A DNA stretch of 64,000 nucleotides from Cyanoderma ruficeps (GCA_008694505.1 VZDJ01007749.1:1346712-1410711); one strand, 5' to 3'. Shown: positions 45,051 to 58,062, numbered from the stretch's first letter. Notes: generated by a model from the letters alone, not told the origin. Translations and numbers: made by a program.

Positions 45051-48000
45051 TTCTTTCAAGAGTATTATTCTCCTGGGAATAAGAGTACTGCGGCACTGTG
45101 CCATATGACTGGTTTTGCCATAACCACAGTCTCCATTTTCAGCCTAATGGTGTAGAAACAGCTTTTCTCTGTCCTTAACAGTCATAGGATGTAACCTGTA
45201 TTCACACCTGTGCTTAAGGTCTAAACGATGAAATTACCCTTTTTTTTGGCAATGCTTAAAATGCCCTGCTTCTTTCAGCTGAGATAAGCTTTACCTGGTT
45301 TGGATACGTTTTCAAAGCAAAGACCACTTCGATAATTGCTGCCACTTACAGCACAGGAGAATTTTACCTCAGTCCCATTTCACAAGGGATACCCAGTATG
45401 TGTGGGTTAACTTCGATTCAAAGGACACCCACAAAGCCTATGAAGTGCTATCTATAATTCTGAAAACAGAGTATAAGTGAGAATTAAGTGCTCAACTGAT
45501 TTAAGTCTGCCAGAGATAAATGAAAAACACATTCGCACTGAAATTTGTATTTTCAGAGATGTACCAAAATCCAGCTCAGAATAGATACAGCAATATTTCC
45601 TCTTTATTTGCTTGGGTTCTAATGAGAAGTATCCAAGCTGTGTGTAAAATGCTGTCAATTTAAGTTCATTTAAATCCATTTTTTGTCGCAGGCTAAGATA
45701 TTTCAGGTATAATTAGACCTTGAAAATTAGTTCATTAACAACATCACAACCTGAGGATTTCAAATCATAACTACAATGGATGTCCTGAATTTTAAATTGT
45801 CTGAAATTCAAATTGGCAGCTAGTGGTTTTTCAAAGTCTTAATTACCTCACCCAACTTTATGTGAATTAGGTACCCAGGGTTTTTCAGCGTCACCCATTT
45901 TTTGGTGTCAGAGGTTAAATTTATATATATTTACTCAAATATTGTTCAAAATTGTTCTTATTTTCCCCCCAAAGTCTACACAAAGGTATTGCTTCATAAG
46001 TTTACATTAATTTTGTCATTTAAAAATTTAATATATATAAGCATGTCAGCACCTAGAATTCATACATTGCTGAAGAATACTTAATTGGAAAAACAGTCTG
46101 CTTCTTCACTCCCCCAGATCTCCGAAATATATCCATTTTTCAATATTTTAATTGCATGCATACACATTTTATGTGTGTACCCATGTTTTATTTTCTGGGT
46201 TCTAGCAAAATGACTGCATATTAAAAGAAAATTTGAAGTGTGCTACCAATCACCAGACTTTAAAGTCTTGTTTTTGTTCTGTTTCTTTAAATTTTATTAC
46301 AGATATCATTTGATTAGTTGAAAACAGATAATAAGTTGGTGGCAATGAAGTATACATATGACAATTTCTCCACTGAATTTCAAAAGAATTACACTTATAT
46401 ATTGATAAGTGTACAAGTGTGGCCTTGCAGGTTGTGTTTTATTGAGTTGTTAACCATGGATTATTCATACTGCCCAACTTGTGCCATGATTACTTGTGTT
46501 CACACTGAGGTAACACAAAAACTATTTTGTAACCAAAGTATTAGTGCTTGCAGCACTGCGAAACCCCTTCTAGTAAGCTGATGCCAGGAGGGAGATTGCA
46601 ACCTCTTCCACCAAGAATTGCAACCACAGCTTGTCACTGGGAGCTGGGGAGAGGGGGATAAAGATAAAATGGAAGAGGCACTGTTCCTGGACAGCCAAAG
46701 TCAATAGTTATAAATTTTCTCCCTCTAATCTGTTAACAAACTACGAGTGTGTTCAAGTCTTAGAAGAGGATGGACTGAGGAAATGGTTTACCTATATTTA
46801 TAAAGTACAGCTCTATTCTCTTTGAGAAAACCATTTAATAGCTGTTTTGAAGGGTTTTGACAATGTGTAACTCCGTGCAAAATTGGAAGGGAGGTTTCTA
46901 CCATGTCATAACTCCATAACAAAGTCACTGCTCAAAGTCACTACTCAAGTTCCTTAGCTTTAAATAATACAATAATATCTAATTAAATTTAATAATACAT
47001 AGAACTTCATGAAGCATCTAGAAACTCTGGAGGTTGCTTTATTTAAAATTTGACTTTATTTAGAATTCTCTGAAGAAAAAGGGCTTGTGGGCTTACAAAC
47101 TCTTGGCTTCTTTCCTTTGAAGAAATTGCCAAGGCAGAGCAGAGCAGAAACCACACAGGTTCCACCAATCTTGCATAGGTCCCATCATAAATTGGCCATA
47201 ATCCAACCACCAGGATGAAACCTACCGCTTTACCTATGAAAAATATTTTTTTTCTCACTGTGTTTTACAATATTATGCACATAATTTTAGAGGGCTGAGT
47301 TGTTGCTTATTGTACTTCAGCCTGATGTTTGTTCACATTATAAACACCTGATAAACCATCTTCTGTGATACTTGTGGACATCACTACTGTAATTAAGCAC
47401 TTATATCTGCCAAAGCTGGGTAACAAGCTGGAACCGTAGCTGAACAAATTAGTGTTCTAGTGTGTTTATCCTGCTGCATTCAAATGACTGCAGGTTTTTA
47501 TCCCTGACAGCACCAGCTGGGTTGGGAATCATAACAATTGTTTATATTGCAACTTAGAATTTCTAAGCTTCAATGTGCCTGATAAAATGATCACTCTTCT
47601 GGGAGAAACAGGGAGGCTGCCTTCCCTCAGTGAGCTGACACAAACTCCTGTGCTACTGCAGGCTGTGCTGGCTTTGCATTTTATATGGAAGCTGTATGGG
47701 ATTAAAGATGTCAGGATAAGCACAGCCAACATGGAGTCAGGGAGAAACCATATCTTCTTCTTTATGGGTTGATTTTACCTTATGAATCAAAATGTTACAA
47801 TGCAATGAATCTTTTCTGGTGAGCTGTCTGGACATTTAACACTTCAGGCCTGCTCTCCACAATATGTATTGTTATTACACCTGGGAAAAACTGTGAGAAG
47901 CTGACATTCCTTGTTCAATTACCTCTGACTCTGTGTGGTTTTATTCACTGTAGAGTGCTCCATGAAAAATGAGTCTCTCTTCCATGGAAATGTCAGTTAC

Positions 48001-48056
48001 CACTATGTACAATGTATTCTCTACGAGCTGATCTATGTAGTCCTTTGAAGATGTTA
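45051..48056. other. 3.0 kb without a recognisable gene
   Basis: All frames are below 90 codons without motifs. An AT-dinucleotide patch lies around 45925-45932 and 46029-46040. A slightly GC-richer portion is at 47,590-47,740. Confidence 0.55.
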
Positions 48057-48081
48057 GTTTGTTTTTTTGTTTGTTTGTTTT
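48057..48081. repeat. (GTTT)n low complexity
   Basis: About six GTTT/GTTTTTTT units. Confidence 0.85.
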
Positions 48082-50615
48082 AAGAAAGAGTGTAATTCTA
48101 AGGGAGAAAAAAATGAAAGTCTCTGTTGTGAGCACACTGATGCTAAGAAAGGCTGGCTGTGAAGTTGGCATCTGCTACAGAACAAGGAGCAACAAAATGA
48201 AGGCTTGTATTTTTCATGCTCCAAGATTAAAGGACAGCAACTAGAGCCTTTTATACCATCAAAAGCAAAGCCTGGCCAGGGAGCAGAGGAAGTTGTCGTT
48301 ATAGGGACTTTGTTTTTTATCAGATGAGAAGCACCCCAGAAGATGCACTGAAGCTGCTCTCTGTCTCACCAAACCCCAATGTTTTTTTTGTGTGCCTTCC
48401 CTCTGCCCCTTGGCATGGTAACTTAGGAGTCATAACATAGACATAAACCCAGATGGCTGGCTTCATCAAGAGGAGGTACCCATACTATATTAGATATGGC
48501 TATAAAACTGCATTCTGAAGCCCAGTTAAATCTACAGAATTTAATAAGGCCATAAAAAAATAATAACACAAATATGCCTTCAGGGTTAAGTCTTGAAGCC
48601 AGAGTAAGATATTAAATTTGAATATTTCTAAATGACTTCTTAGACAGACTTCTTTTGCACTCTATAGTATCTTTTGTTTTGAAAACAGAGAGAAAGATGA
48701 AGTATTTATCAGTCCAGCTTTATGTGTTAGGTATGGAAATTATAATGTATTTCCTTATAATAATAATCCCTTTCTTTCAAAGAAACAAATGCAAGAACTG
48801 TATTTAAAATTTAATATTTATGTGCATTTGGGATTTGAAAAAGGAAAAGTTAAAATAAATCAGGGGCATAACCAACTAATTTTCTTGACTGACTAGACAT
48901 TCAGGCTGCTGAGGCAAGAGACAGTCATTCCTACTATTGCTGTAGCCATCTGTTACCCTGTGTCTTGGAGCAACAATGATTCCTGACTAATTCACTTCGT
49001 GCGAAACCACAGACTTTACAAGAAGTGACCTGTAATTATTTATGAGTAGTCTAATGAAGAAATTAGTCAGGATACTAATGTTGCAAAAGTATCATTAACA
49101 GCACTGGTCAGATCAAAAGCAAAGGCTGGGTGCACTTTTTTCTAACCCTTAAGACTTAGAACAGCATGGTATGTCCAGGCTCCAGTGAACTTAACCTTTT
49201 ACCATGATCTTGGAGGATACTTTCCAGACCTATGGTCATAGGCAATGTTACATAAATAGCAAACTTTCTTTTTGTGGACAACACTTACTTGAAGCATTTG
49301 ATGTCCCAGTGCAAACTGATACACAGGCCCCTGCAGAGAGACCAGTGCTGATGCAGAGATGAGCAGTAAAAAGCACTCCTTTCCTTACTGCAGCACAAGC
49401 AGCAGTCATTGCCCATGTAATCCTGAGTTAGGCATAGCCTTGGAATTGTTCCTGCTGTACTTCCAGTGAAACAGTGTACCAAAGGACATATGGACAAGGA
49501 AGGAAAGAGAACAAGGATCTATCCGTATTGATGTGAGGCTTCATATTTTCTGTGTTTGAGTGTTCTTGTAGCCACAAAGATATTCGAGGAGATGGGCAAC
49601 AAATGCAGGGTCAGCAACAAGGTGGGAGAGGAAAACAGGATAAAGTGAAAGGGAATGTGATGCAGTGATCTTGCAGTAACTTCAATGGCTAGTAAAAACT
49701 TTCTCAATCGGGCCAATATCTGCAGCTGCTGTGATAATCTGTCACAGTACTTGTGGCATTGCTCAATTAAATGTTCACAAGTTATCAATGCAGCTGATCA
49801 ATGTAGTGCATTTTGCCTATTCCTGAGACTTTATGTGTCAGGGTTTCTTACATTAATTCTCTTGCACTCCCCCTGAGCCTTCCTAGCTGTGGTAACCAAG
49901 AACTGCCCCACCTGTCCAGCAGTGATTGTTAAAGTGTAGAAGCAAGAATTACATCTGCACCAATCTGCAGACCAACCTGGAATATTACGTAAATGTATTG
50001 AAGCTGAAATTGTCTTGTATCCTTACTGTTACGAGTCTCCTTAGAGATTCTATTTGAAGGGAAAAGTCAGGGTTACCCTACAGGACATATACTGAGCAGT
50101 AGGAGCAAAATGAGACATCAGACACACTATTGTTTCTTGAGGGGTGAGAGCAGATAGGAAAAGAAGCACGGGAAAATAAATTGGAAAGATATAAACTGAT
50201 TCCTTTCATAAGAGATCTTCAGCATGGTACAGACATTCAGGGTTGATGATGTTGGGAGAGAGAGACTGGCTCCCAACTGAAAGCATGGTACTATGAGAAC
50301 AAAAGCTAACAGATATTTTACAATAATCCAAGTATACTCAAGGTAACAAAAATAATAATCTCATTTTTTTAATCCTTATTTCCCCGCCAGCAATGCGCCA
50401 TTAGGCAAAAACTGGGCTTTTTTAAATTGCTGGATTTAAGGAATAGCTCATTTTCTTCACAACTTTGGCCAGCCTGCCAAAACTTCCAATTAATTCCAAA
50501 TATAGTGTTCTCTGGTGTAGCATGAAAACTCAATAGTGGTTGGAGTGTATTAAGTTGCTGTACACAAGTCAAAGAGTCCACAGACAACAATATCTTTCCA
50601 ATGCAATCAAGCTGG
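48082..50615. other. 2.5 kb without a recognisable gene
   Basis: No exon or named repeat is seen. Open frames up to 89 codons (49519-49788, minus) have no motif. Confidence 0.55.
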
Positions 50616-50690
50616 GTGAGAATTGAATCAGCAAACTGGAATCCAGGTGGTCCTTATCCTCTCATCTCTGACCCACTGAGCCATCATTTT
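50616..50690 (-). mobile_element. possible tRNA-derived SINE relic
   Basis: On the minus strand TGGCTCAGTGGG (plus 50672-50683) is a near-consensus polymerase III A box. GATTCAATTCT (plus 50619-50629) is a B-box-like word about 40 nt further on, the spacing found in tRNAs. No cloverleaf can be drawn, so this is not a functional tRNA. It could be a relic of an old tRNA-headed SINE or a chance pairing of the two motifs. Confidence 0.33.
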
Positions 50691-50967
50691 TCCTACCAAC
50701 TGTTCCTGGAAGTCAGGACTTTATCAAAGTTTTGCTGTCTAAAAGTGCTGCAAAGTGGTCCAAAGCAAAAAACAACCAGCAAAAAGCAGCACAGTCAGTA
50801 AGAGTTAAGCAGGACTCTACAGAAACAATACTGGCACACAGAACTGAACTGGTGACATTCACCCCAAAGGATACTCTAGAGGGAAAGTCTCTGTTGCATC
50901 CATTTGAACACTGGCATAAGATTCTTTACACAAGATGAGCTAAAAAAAATGCTCATAAATTATTGGC

Positions 50968-50973
50968 TAAGAT
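50968..50973. repeat. 6-bp target-site duplication, left copy
   Basis: TAAGAT immediately precedes the LTR and is identical to the right copy at 51601-51606. Confidence 0.9.
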
Positions 50974-51600
50974 TGTTGCGGTGTGTGGTATTACCCTCGG
51001 CACGGCCAGCCCCGACACCGCAGCAGTTCTTGGGGTTCGGCAACCGGGAAGCGTCAGCAAGACGATGGCAAGAGGAGAAAGGAGGATCACTCCAGAGGCT
51101 TAGAGCAAAACCGGGTTTATTGGGATCAGCACAGACCCCTCGCCTCGTGTCCGGTGCCTCAAGAGTGACCCCGAGCACGAGGAGAGAGAGGGTTTTGTTA
51201 CAGAAGGTGGGATCTCAGGGAGGGTAGGAACAGAGCCAATGGGGTACAACATGGAGTGGTTGTTAACATAACATACACTGACATACATGGAGATAGGAGG
51301 GGAAAGGTTCCAACCCAGCCAGTCACCAAAGGTCCCTCTCAGAAGCTTCTGGACTTGGGGGACAGGTCTTGGGGTGACTGACAGGGCGGGAAAGTCTCTT
51401 GACACCTGATGGACAGGCAGCCAAGGCGGGAAAAGCAAATCAATCAGGAGCTGTATCTGGGGAAGGCTGTGGGGAAAAGTAGCAACTTAGGGTTACAAAG
51501 AGAAACTGGGGTACAGCAAACTGAACAAGGGTACAAAGAACAGCCATTTTGTGCAACCCTAGACTTACAGCAAACTTATTGTACAGAACACACCACCACA
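50974..51600 (-). mobile_element. 627-bp ERV solo LTR with intact target duplication
   Basis: On the minus strand the element begins TGTGGTGGTGTGTTCTGTAC and ends CACACACCGCAACA, giving TG...CA termini. AATAAA on the minus strand lies at plus 51116-51121, near the U5 end. The U5 side is rich in CpG (50,995-51,180) while the U3 side is less so. A perfect 6-bp duplication, TAAGAT, flanks both ends, as is usual for class II (beta/alpha-like, ERVK-type) integrases. There is no second LTR, primer-binding site or gag-pol sequence, so the provirus has recombined to a solo LTR. The exact duplication and retained CpGs suggest a comparatively recent insertion. Open frames of about 60-112 codons within it are incidental. 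Confidence 0.9.
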
Positions 51601-51606
51601 TAAGAT
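51601..51606. repeat. 6-bp target-site duplication, right copy
   Basis: TAAGAT directly after the CA terminus of the 627-bp LTR. Confidence 0.9.
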
Positions 51607-54499
51607 GAAAAATGAACTCCCCCAAACACTCCAGGCTCTGGTGACAGACCATCCAGAGAATTTTGACAGAGATCACAAGTAATACATTATCATCCAGACA
51701 TTCCAAGGCATGTATTTCTTTACAGCATTTAATGCGTCTTTCAGCATTTGTCACAATTTTTTCCAACTATGGCCTTCTTTTTTTTTACTCCTTCTACAAT
51801 TCATATGAGTAAATCATTGTTTTATCAGAGTATAAAAGTGAAAATGTTGCTTTTACTGTCAGATACAGAATAGATTATATACAAAATAACGCTTTTCCAA
51901 TTCACTCATATTTTTCCCACTGCATTATCTCAATTTTTGTGCTTTTATACCTTATGAAAATTGCAAAAAAAAGAAATCAACATATGCTGCAAGATTGTGG
52001 GGTGCTCTGTTGCTTTACTGAGTTTCAGGAAGCAGATATTAAAGTCTTTCTGTCAAGAGATGGTCCTTATGTTTAATTTCAAGTTGATCACAAGGCCAGT
52101 AGGGTTGTGGAGGTGTTTTAAACCCTTCCTAGTTAAAACTAGAGAAGAATAGCTCTTCCACAATTAATGGCCAAGCAAAAATATTATCCAACAATCATAT
52201 CAGAGGATTCATTTACTTTTAGACGTCATAAGCCCTGAAGGACTCACTTGCTAACTAGCTCATGGAAATAATTAATGCTAGAGGCCATGTGGTCTTTACA
52301 TTAAAATGTCAAGAAAATAATTTCTTGGGAATCTCGTTAGCACAAAGCAAAAGAGTATACGATGTAAACACCCACATTTTCATTATTATTTTACTTATTT
52401 ATTTAAATTCAATGGGTTTAGTACATATAAAAATGTGTATTAATATTTGATTTTACAAGGGATTTTATTACTATACTTGCAGACTATTTAATATAAAAAC
52501 AACTAGATAATTCAAATGGCTGCTAATCTGCTAGGTCTTGCTCACCTACACCAAAGATGGGTAAGAAAACATGAGAGGCTCCCTATTATATAGAAGAACT
52601 GTACCAATTTATTTCAGCCTCACAAGACTTTTGAAACTAATTCCATAGCTCATGCACTTCTTTAAGGAAAAGCCATAGGGAGCTGTAACCACACCAGGCA
52701 TCCAGGTGCTTCACTGTGGGCAGTGTCCACTGTTATAAAAGGTCAATTTTAGAGCTGTAAAGTCAAGAACTCCAAAGTTATGAAATACCAGAGTGAAGTC
52801 TGGAGTGCCAGTTTTCTCTGAGCCCTTTGTTTGGGTATATTGTGAGATCCTCTTTAATTACATGAGCACACACTGCTTTTCCAACAGAATGCCTGCCTTA
52901 GGGCACAATATGGATGTGGCTCACTTACTGAGAAACTAGTCAATATTTTGTGCTTGCCTTGTTTGAAGTGCTTTATTTACTACATCAAATCCAGCCCTGA
53001 AAACTGACATTGGTTTTCCCACAGTTATTTCTGTGATGCTTTTCAGAATAACATTCCAGAATCACAAAACTCAGACTCACAGAATATTCTGATTGCTCTA
53101 TAAATATTAATTATATCATTTACACAATATGTCTGAAAAATGAGCAGATAGTATTTACAGACACACATCTGAACTCAGGGGGAACCTCATAATTTGCAAG
53201 TTCTATCATTACAGCTCTGATAAATCAGTAGAAGCAAGATTTGCAGGAAGAAATACTACTATCCCAGGACAAGACATCTACTGATTTCCTCTTCCTGCTT
53301 GCTCCTCTAGAGTAAGAATTATGATGTCCCCTCCTGCCCTGTGTTTTTACCCAGCTGTGTCCGATTCCCTCCTACTGTCCTAAGTTCCTTTTTCCAGTTT
53401 AGCTTTCTTTCTCATCTGAAATGCTGCCTCTGTCTCTTGCTTCAGTTCATAGATTGCAAAGTCTTGTCCTTGTTCTTCCTCTGTACCTGGACTTTGAACC
53501 TTTCTTCCATCTTTGGCTATTTTAGGTGTCCTTTATATTTAGTTTCTCAACTAATCATTTTTTGGTGAGCATCATGTCTGCCCTCAGCCTCACCAGCAGC
53601 TCCATCCCAGCTGCTACACTGCTCCTATGAGTGCAGCGGTTATGGAAATCAGTTGTTTTCTCACACAGATGCACCTAGTGAAGCGTACAATCAATGTTCA
53701 TTGCTAAAAAAAACCCCAAAAACTGTTTAAGAGCTAGATCTGTTGTAAGACTCAGGGAGAAATGATCAGAATTTGAGTTTTCACTTGTTCATTTACAGGA
53801 CAGGCGCAATCTACTAAATGGCTTTAACTGTGCTGAAATCTGACAAAAGAAATCTTCCCCAGGCTAAGGACCAGCACTGTAGTGGGTGTCTCTGTATGGC
53901 CCTGGCAAAGGATTCTGTATCCTGAGCAAATATCACGGTTCTACCTTAAACAGAAAGGCCATTGAACTCATGGTGTAGCTGTTATCCCTAAAAGACTGAA
54001 GTTTTCTATGACATACTGAGACAAAGCAAGAGTAAAGAAGATCTGTTCAGGAAGAAAGTAGGCAGTGATTACATTACAAGAAAGATTAAGTGGCTCTGGA
54101 AAATATTAAAGAAATACCAGAACGGACTTCTAAATTATTTCTCTTCATTACAGCTGAAAAGTAAAACACAGTTATGTTTTCTCAATCAGCTTATATTATA
54201 CAGCTTGAAAATCAAGCCCATGTCAATTCTGTGCACAGCAGTTTTTAAACCCGAAGAAGAACTATAAATTGTTTCTCTCTTGGGACAATCCTTTCTAAAT
54301 CTACAAAAGCACAACCAAAAAATCAGGTCTTCCCCCAGAAATTTCTCTCACACAAATAACCCTATAAAGCAATGACGAAAATTTCCCATGATGAAAAACT
54401 CACATGACAGGGCTTTGCCCTACTGTGGAATCATCCCCTCTTTTCCAGCCTACTAAAAGCATTTTTTGTTGAGGCTTGTATTTCATAATAATTTTTCTT
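51607..54499. other. 2.9 kb without a recognisable gene
   Basis: A pyrimidine-rich segment at 53,281-53,520 includes an acceptor-like tract 'tctcttgcttcag' near 53,445, but no donor-bounded open exon follows. The rest is unremarkable. Confidence 0.55.
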
Positions 54500-54653
54500 C
54501 TGTTTGTTCTGGTTTGGGTTTTTGTTTGTTTCTTTGTGGTTTGGTTTCTTTTTGTTTTGGTTTGGTTTTTTTGCTCTGGGCTTTTTTTGTTTGTTTGTTT
54601 TTGTTTGGTTTGGTTTTAATTTTATTTTTTGTCCTTTTTTTTTTTTTTCTGGC
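54500..54653. repeat. T/G-rich (TTTGG, GTTT) low complexity
   Basis: About 150 bp almost entirely of T and G, with a terminal T-run (54,637-54,649). It creates Phe/Trp/Gly-rich frames on plus and a Lys/Asn/Pro-rich frame on minus, all artefacts. Confidence 0.93.
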
Positions 54654-56550
54654 ATAGATTCTCCCATGCTTAAAATAACCCTAAACTTGAGACCAACTTT
54701 TGGCATTAATAGTGTTTCTGATGCTCTCTCACACTGACAAAAATAATGAAGACAGAGGTGCAAAGTGTATTTCAAAAGTCATTGATTCCACCAGCTGTTT
54801 AGAGGTGTGATAACAAAAATTGTTCTCCTTTTGTATTTTTATGTACTAGGGTACTGATGAAAATTATCCCTGTTCTGCTGGAATTTTTCATGGTCCTAAA
54901 TTAGTTGTTAATTGCTGAAGTTAAAAGTGACAACTTTCCTCAGGCAGCCTCCAAATTAATAAAGGCACCTTGAACATAAGAAGCGACTCACAAATTACAG
55001 TCACAGTCTCCTGAGTGCATAGATGTTATTATCAGTAAACACTCAGATTTTTTTTTTTTAACAAGAATAGCTCCAATAAGTCAAGTGTTTTGGGCATATG
55101 TCATTTTATCTCCAGATCACCACTTTAGAGTGCATATTTTTGTTATCATGATGAGCATCTCTCCACTAATGTGTGGATGTAAGCACAAATACCTCACAAA
55201 TATCTTTATACAGAATTTGCTGGAATTCAAGAGGAAAACAGCGACTTGAGTACTACATTGAAAAAATGCAACTGTTAAGAAAATACTTGTTCGTTGTGTT
55301 TGTTCGTTATTATGCTTGTTTTACATGGTATAACTCAATAATGAATCACTACAGAATACTGATCACATCAATTTACCATTTTCATATACACTCATCAAAT
55401 TATATTTCAATTTGATCTAATTAAAATGTTTCACATTATTATGCCTTTCAAAAATGGTGTCAAGAAGAAAACTACCAGTCATTAATGTCAAAGCTCGTCT
55501 CCAGATCACAGTAACATTTCCAAGTTTTTTCTGAACCATTTTCTGTGGACTATCAGTAATTTTTTTTTATTTTGATCCACACAAAAATAATTCTTTAAAC
55601 TCAAATGAGAAACTTGCAGTACTAACATTTTAAGGGTATATTCCCCAGCAGCCTTCAGAGCAGTGCTAGTAATGATAGAAGCATCAAATATTAAATATGT
55701 GTTAGAGTCATAAAAGGATTGCATGCACAGGGAAATCCACAGTTCCAGGTAATATCAGAAATTAATGTAAAAGAAGATGGCAAGCTGGTAGATGACAGTA
55801 ATGCCCTGGAAACTTTGCAAATAACTTGAGACTTAAAAATTTCTTCAGAATATACTATCGTGGAAAAGCAGAGATTAAAGCTGTATAGGCTTCCCACCCA
55901 CAACTTCAGGCATTCCATGTATTTGAAACAAAACAATATTCTTGATATGAAAAATACCTTGGGAAAAGCTCATGATGATCAGGACAACTAAGCGAAGGAG
56001 ATTCACAGTATAAGGAGAAAATGTTAAAAAAAAATGCTGGGAAAAGAAGCAATTGTCACAATCACGTCCAGCAGAGCAAAGTTTATTGTCAGAGAAGGGA
56101 AACGAATCAAAAGTTTGTTAATTTACATATTCTAAAAAGAGGATTATATAGGTATTAGGAAATGACATAAAATTGAAATAAGAAATGCAGTTATTTTTTT
56201 TACTGGAAATATATGGAGCCATTTCTACAATGAGGCCATATTCATTTCACTTCACAGTGTCTTTAATTGGAAAAAACAATAGCTCTCTACAGGCAGAGTT
56301 ATCACTTATAGAGTTGCTGTGAGATGGAAGGGGGATTTTATGGTTTCCTACTGAGGTTCACATGAAGGAACGGGGCAAGCAGAATGGCCATAATAGCTTC
56401 TTACCATCCTATAAAAAAGTGTGATCTGACTGTGAAAAGGTTTGAAAAAACTTTCACAGGGAGCACTACTGAGTGTTGGCAATCTCAAGAAGTAACAGTG
56501 ACAAATCATTGATGGCAATACTCAATAAACACCTTTCTCTGGTCTTGCAG
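54654..56550. other. non-coding stretch, nothing recognised
   Basis: AT-rich with a T-run at 55049-55060. It ends in a good pyrimidine tract, 'acctttctctggtcttgcag', at 56531-56550. Confidence 0.55.
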
Positions 56551-56625
56551 CCGGAGAAGCAGAAAGTGATATACAAGAACACCAGCAATGAAAGGGAATT
56601 TTATTTTCTAACCACTGTCATTTAA
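56551..56625 (+). CDS. hypothetical terminal coding exon (speculative)
   Basis: A strong splice-acceptor sequence ending at 56550 is followed by 24 sense codons and a TAA (56623-56625). The predicted peptide is polar with Pro-Glu-Lys at its start and an aromatic, hydrophobic end, a plausible C-terminus. I cannot name a family and I see no matching upstream exon with a compatible donor. An acceptor followed by about 25 open codons is common by chance, so confidence is low. Confidence 0.12.
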   Translation, partial: PEKQKVIYKNTSNEREFYFLTTVI

Positions 56626-56840
56626 AACACATACTTCTGCTTGCAGAACTTTAGCCAGCCTCACCCTTCCCATTGCATTTATCTCCCCAGAAACAGGCTG
56701 CAAGGTCATAAAACAATATGCACGATTCCCTCTAGGAAGGCTGATCTGTCTGCCTGGAAACCAGACCACTGATTTCACAACGTGCAGCTTTTAAAGTGTA
56801 AAAGCAACTAACAGCTTCGGACAGCACTGATGTGTGCTCC
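56626..56840. other. short spacer, nothing recognised
   Basis: AT-rich to mixed composition. No polyadenylation signal lies close to the candidate stop. Confidence 0.5.
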
Positions 56841-57010
56841 AGATTGCTCCCTGCCACCGTGGCCTCGCTGCATGTCTGTCCCCGCGGAACGGTGTCCGCA
56901 GCCACCGCGCGCCGTGCGGCTCTCCTGGAGGCTCTCAGACATATAAGTGAGCCTAATCAAGAGAAGTGTGAAATCACAACAAAGCCAGCTCTTCCCGTTT
57001 TGCAGATGGT
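56841..57010. promoter_or_regulatory. isolated CpG-dense patch, candidate promoter or exon
   Basis: I count 11 CpG dinucleotides between 56,860 and 56,932, including CCGCGG and ACCGCGCGCCG. The surrounding kilobases are CpG-poor. An open frame of 93 codons (56832-57113, plus) spans it and its Ala/Arg-rich part simply reflects the CpG core. Downstream, GTGAGC at 56,948 resembles a splice donor, and 'cgttttgcag' at 56,997-57,006 resembles an acceptor. No LTR landmarks are visible. A small CpG island promoter, a first exon of a non-coding RNA, or a diverged repeat are all possible. Confidence 0.35.
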
Positions 57011-57113
57011 GAGCTGCCAGGAGGGATCAGCCCAGACTTTAATTGCAAGGCTGATGAGAGAGGCAGGCAAGATGGGAAGGTACATGTTGTGGTGTGGGCA
57101 GATCATTACATAA

Positions 57114-58031
57114 CAACAAGGCTGTCACACACGTGGTGCCGAATGAATCAACACACGCTTAAAAAAATGGCATAATCAATGGTTTTCCTCATTCCAGAAA
57201 CAGAGGGATTAAGTACTCTGCCTGTTTGCAAACTTCTTCGGGTCTGATCAAGAATCTGGTAAGATTATTATTATTAAAACTTAAAAGAATTTTCCTTTTC
57301 GAACTTGTCCCAGAGTTAGCCAGACACACATACACACAGAAATTCACAAACATATGTTCATATGTTAATACTCACATGCTAGACGCTCCTCTACATATCC
57401 TTATGTAGGAAGACAATTTTTTTCCTTTAGTAATAGATTTTACCCTAAGGCAGGAAAATGTTCTCTGTTACTCCAGGAAAATTTCAAAGAAGTAGTTACA
57501 ACTTCTGGATCTGAGTACTTCTAATGACTGTCTTACTTTTCTACATGGGCCAATAGTGGCAAAGTTGTGCTTTTGCCTCCCTGGAGTGAGGAGATACCTC
57601 TGAGCCTCTATGTTTCTTTAATGATGAAAGAATTACAGAAATATTATACCGGCTGCCTGTCATTGGAACAGGCAGAAAGGAAGTCAATAAGCACCAGGAC
57701 AGCTGAGTGAAGTTTAAAATCCATACTTGACTGAAGACATGTCCAAAAATGCCAGAAGTATCTTGACCTTGATGTTGTGTTGTAAAAATCAGTTTCTCTA
57801 TCTAAGTGCCAGGAAATCAAAGTTTTCATAATCTCATGAAAAGATGCCAACATGGGAAACAAAATGTGTCAGGAAGAGGTAGCAGGTACCAGGCATTGAG
57901 CTGTTTCCATATGGGTTCTATTACATGGGCTTTCTATTTCTATAACGTAGAAGGAAGGAACTCATGCACAGCTATTTATAAGTGTCGCTGATTTAAGTGA
58001 TTGTTTTTATATCCTAGCTTCAGAATTAAAC
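57114..58031. other. non-coding stretch, nothing recognised
   Basis: Sub-80-codon frames only. A short CACACATACACACA run lies at 57,324-57,340. Confidence 0.55.
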
Positions 58032-58062
58032 ACAAAAAAAAAGAAAAAAAAGAAAAAAAAAA
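58032..58062. repeat. poly(A) with periodic G
   Basis: A-runs of 8-10 are separated by single G residues. Simple sequence. Confidence 0.9.

Noticed and set aside
50904..51438. Frames of 107-112 codons
   Set aside because: They lie inside the 627-bp solo LTR, where GC-rich DNA lowers stop frequency.
54431..54775. 114-codon Lys/Asn/Pro-rich minus frame and Phe/Trp-rich plus frames
   Set aside because: All derive from T/G-rich low-complexity DNA.
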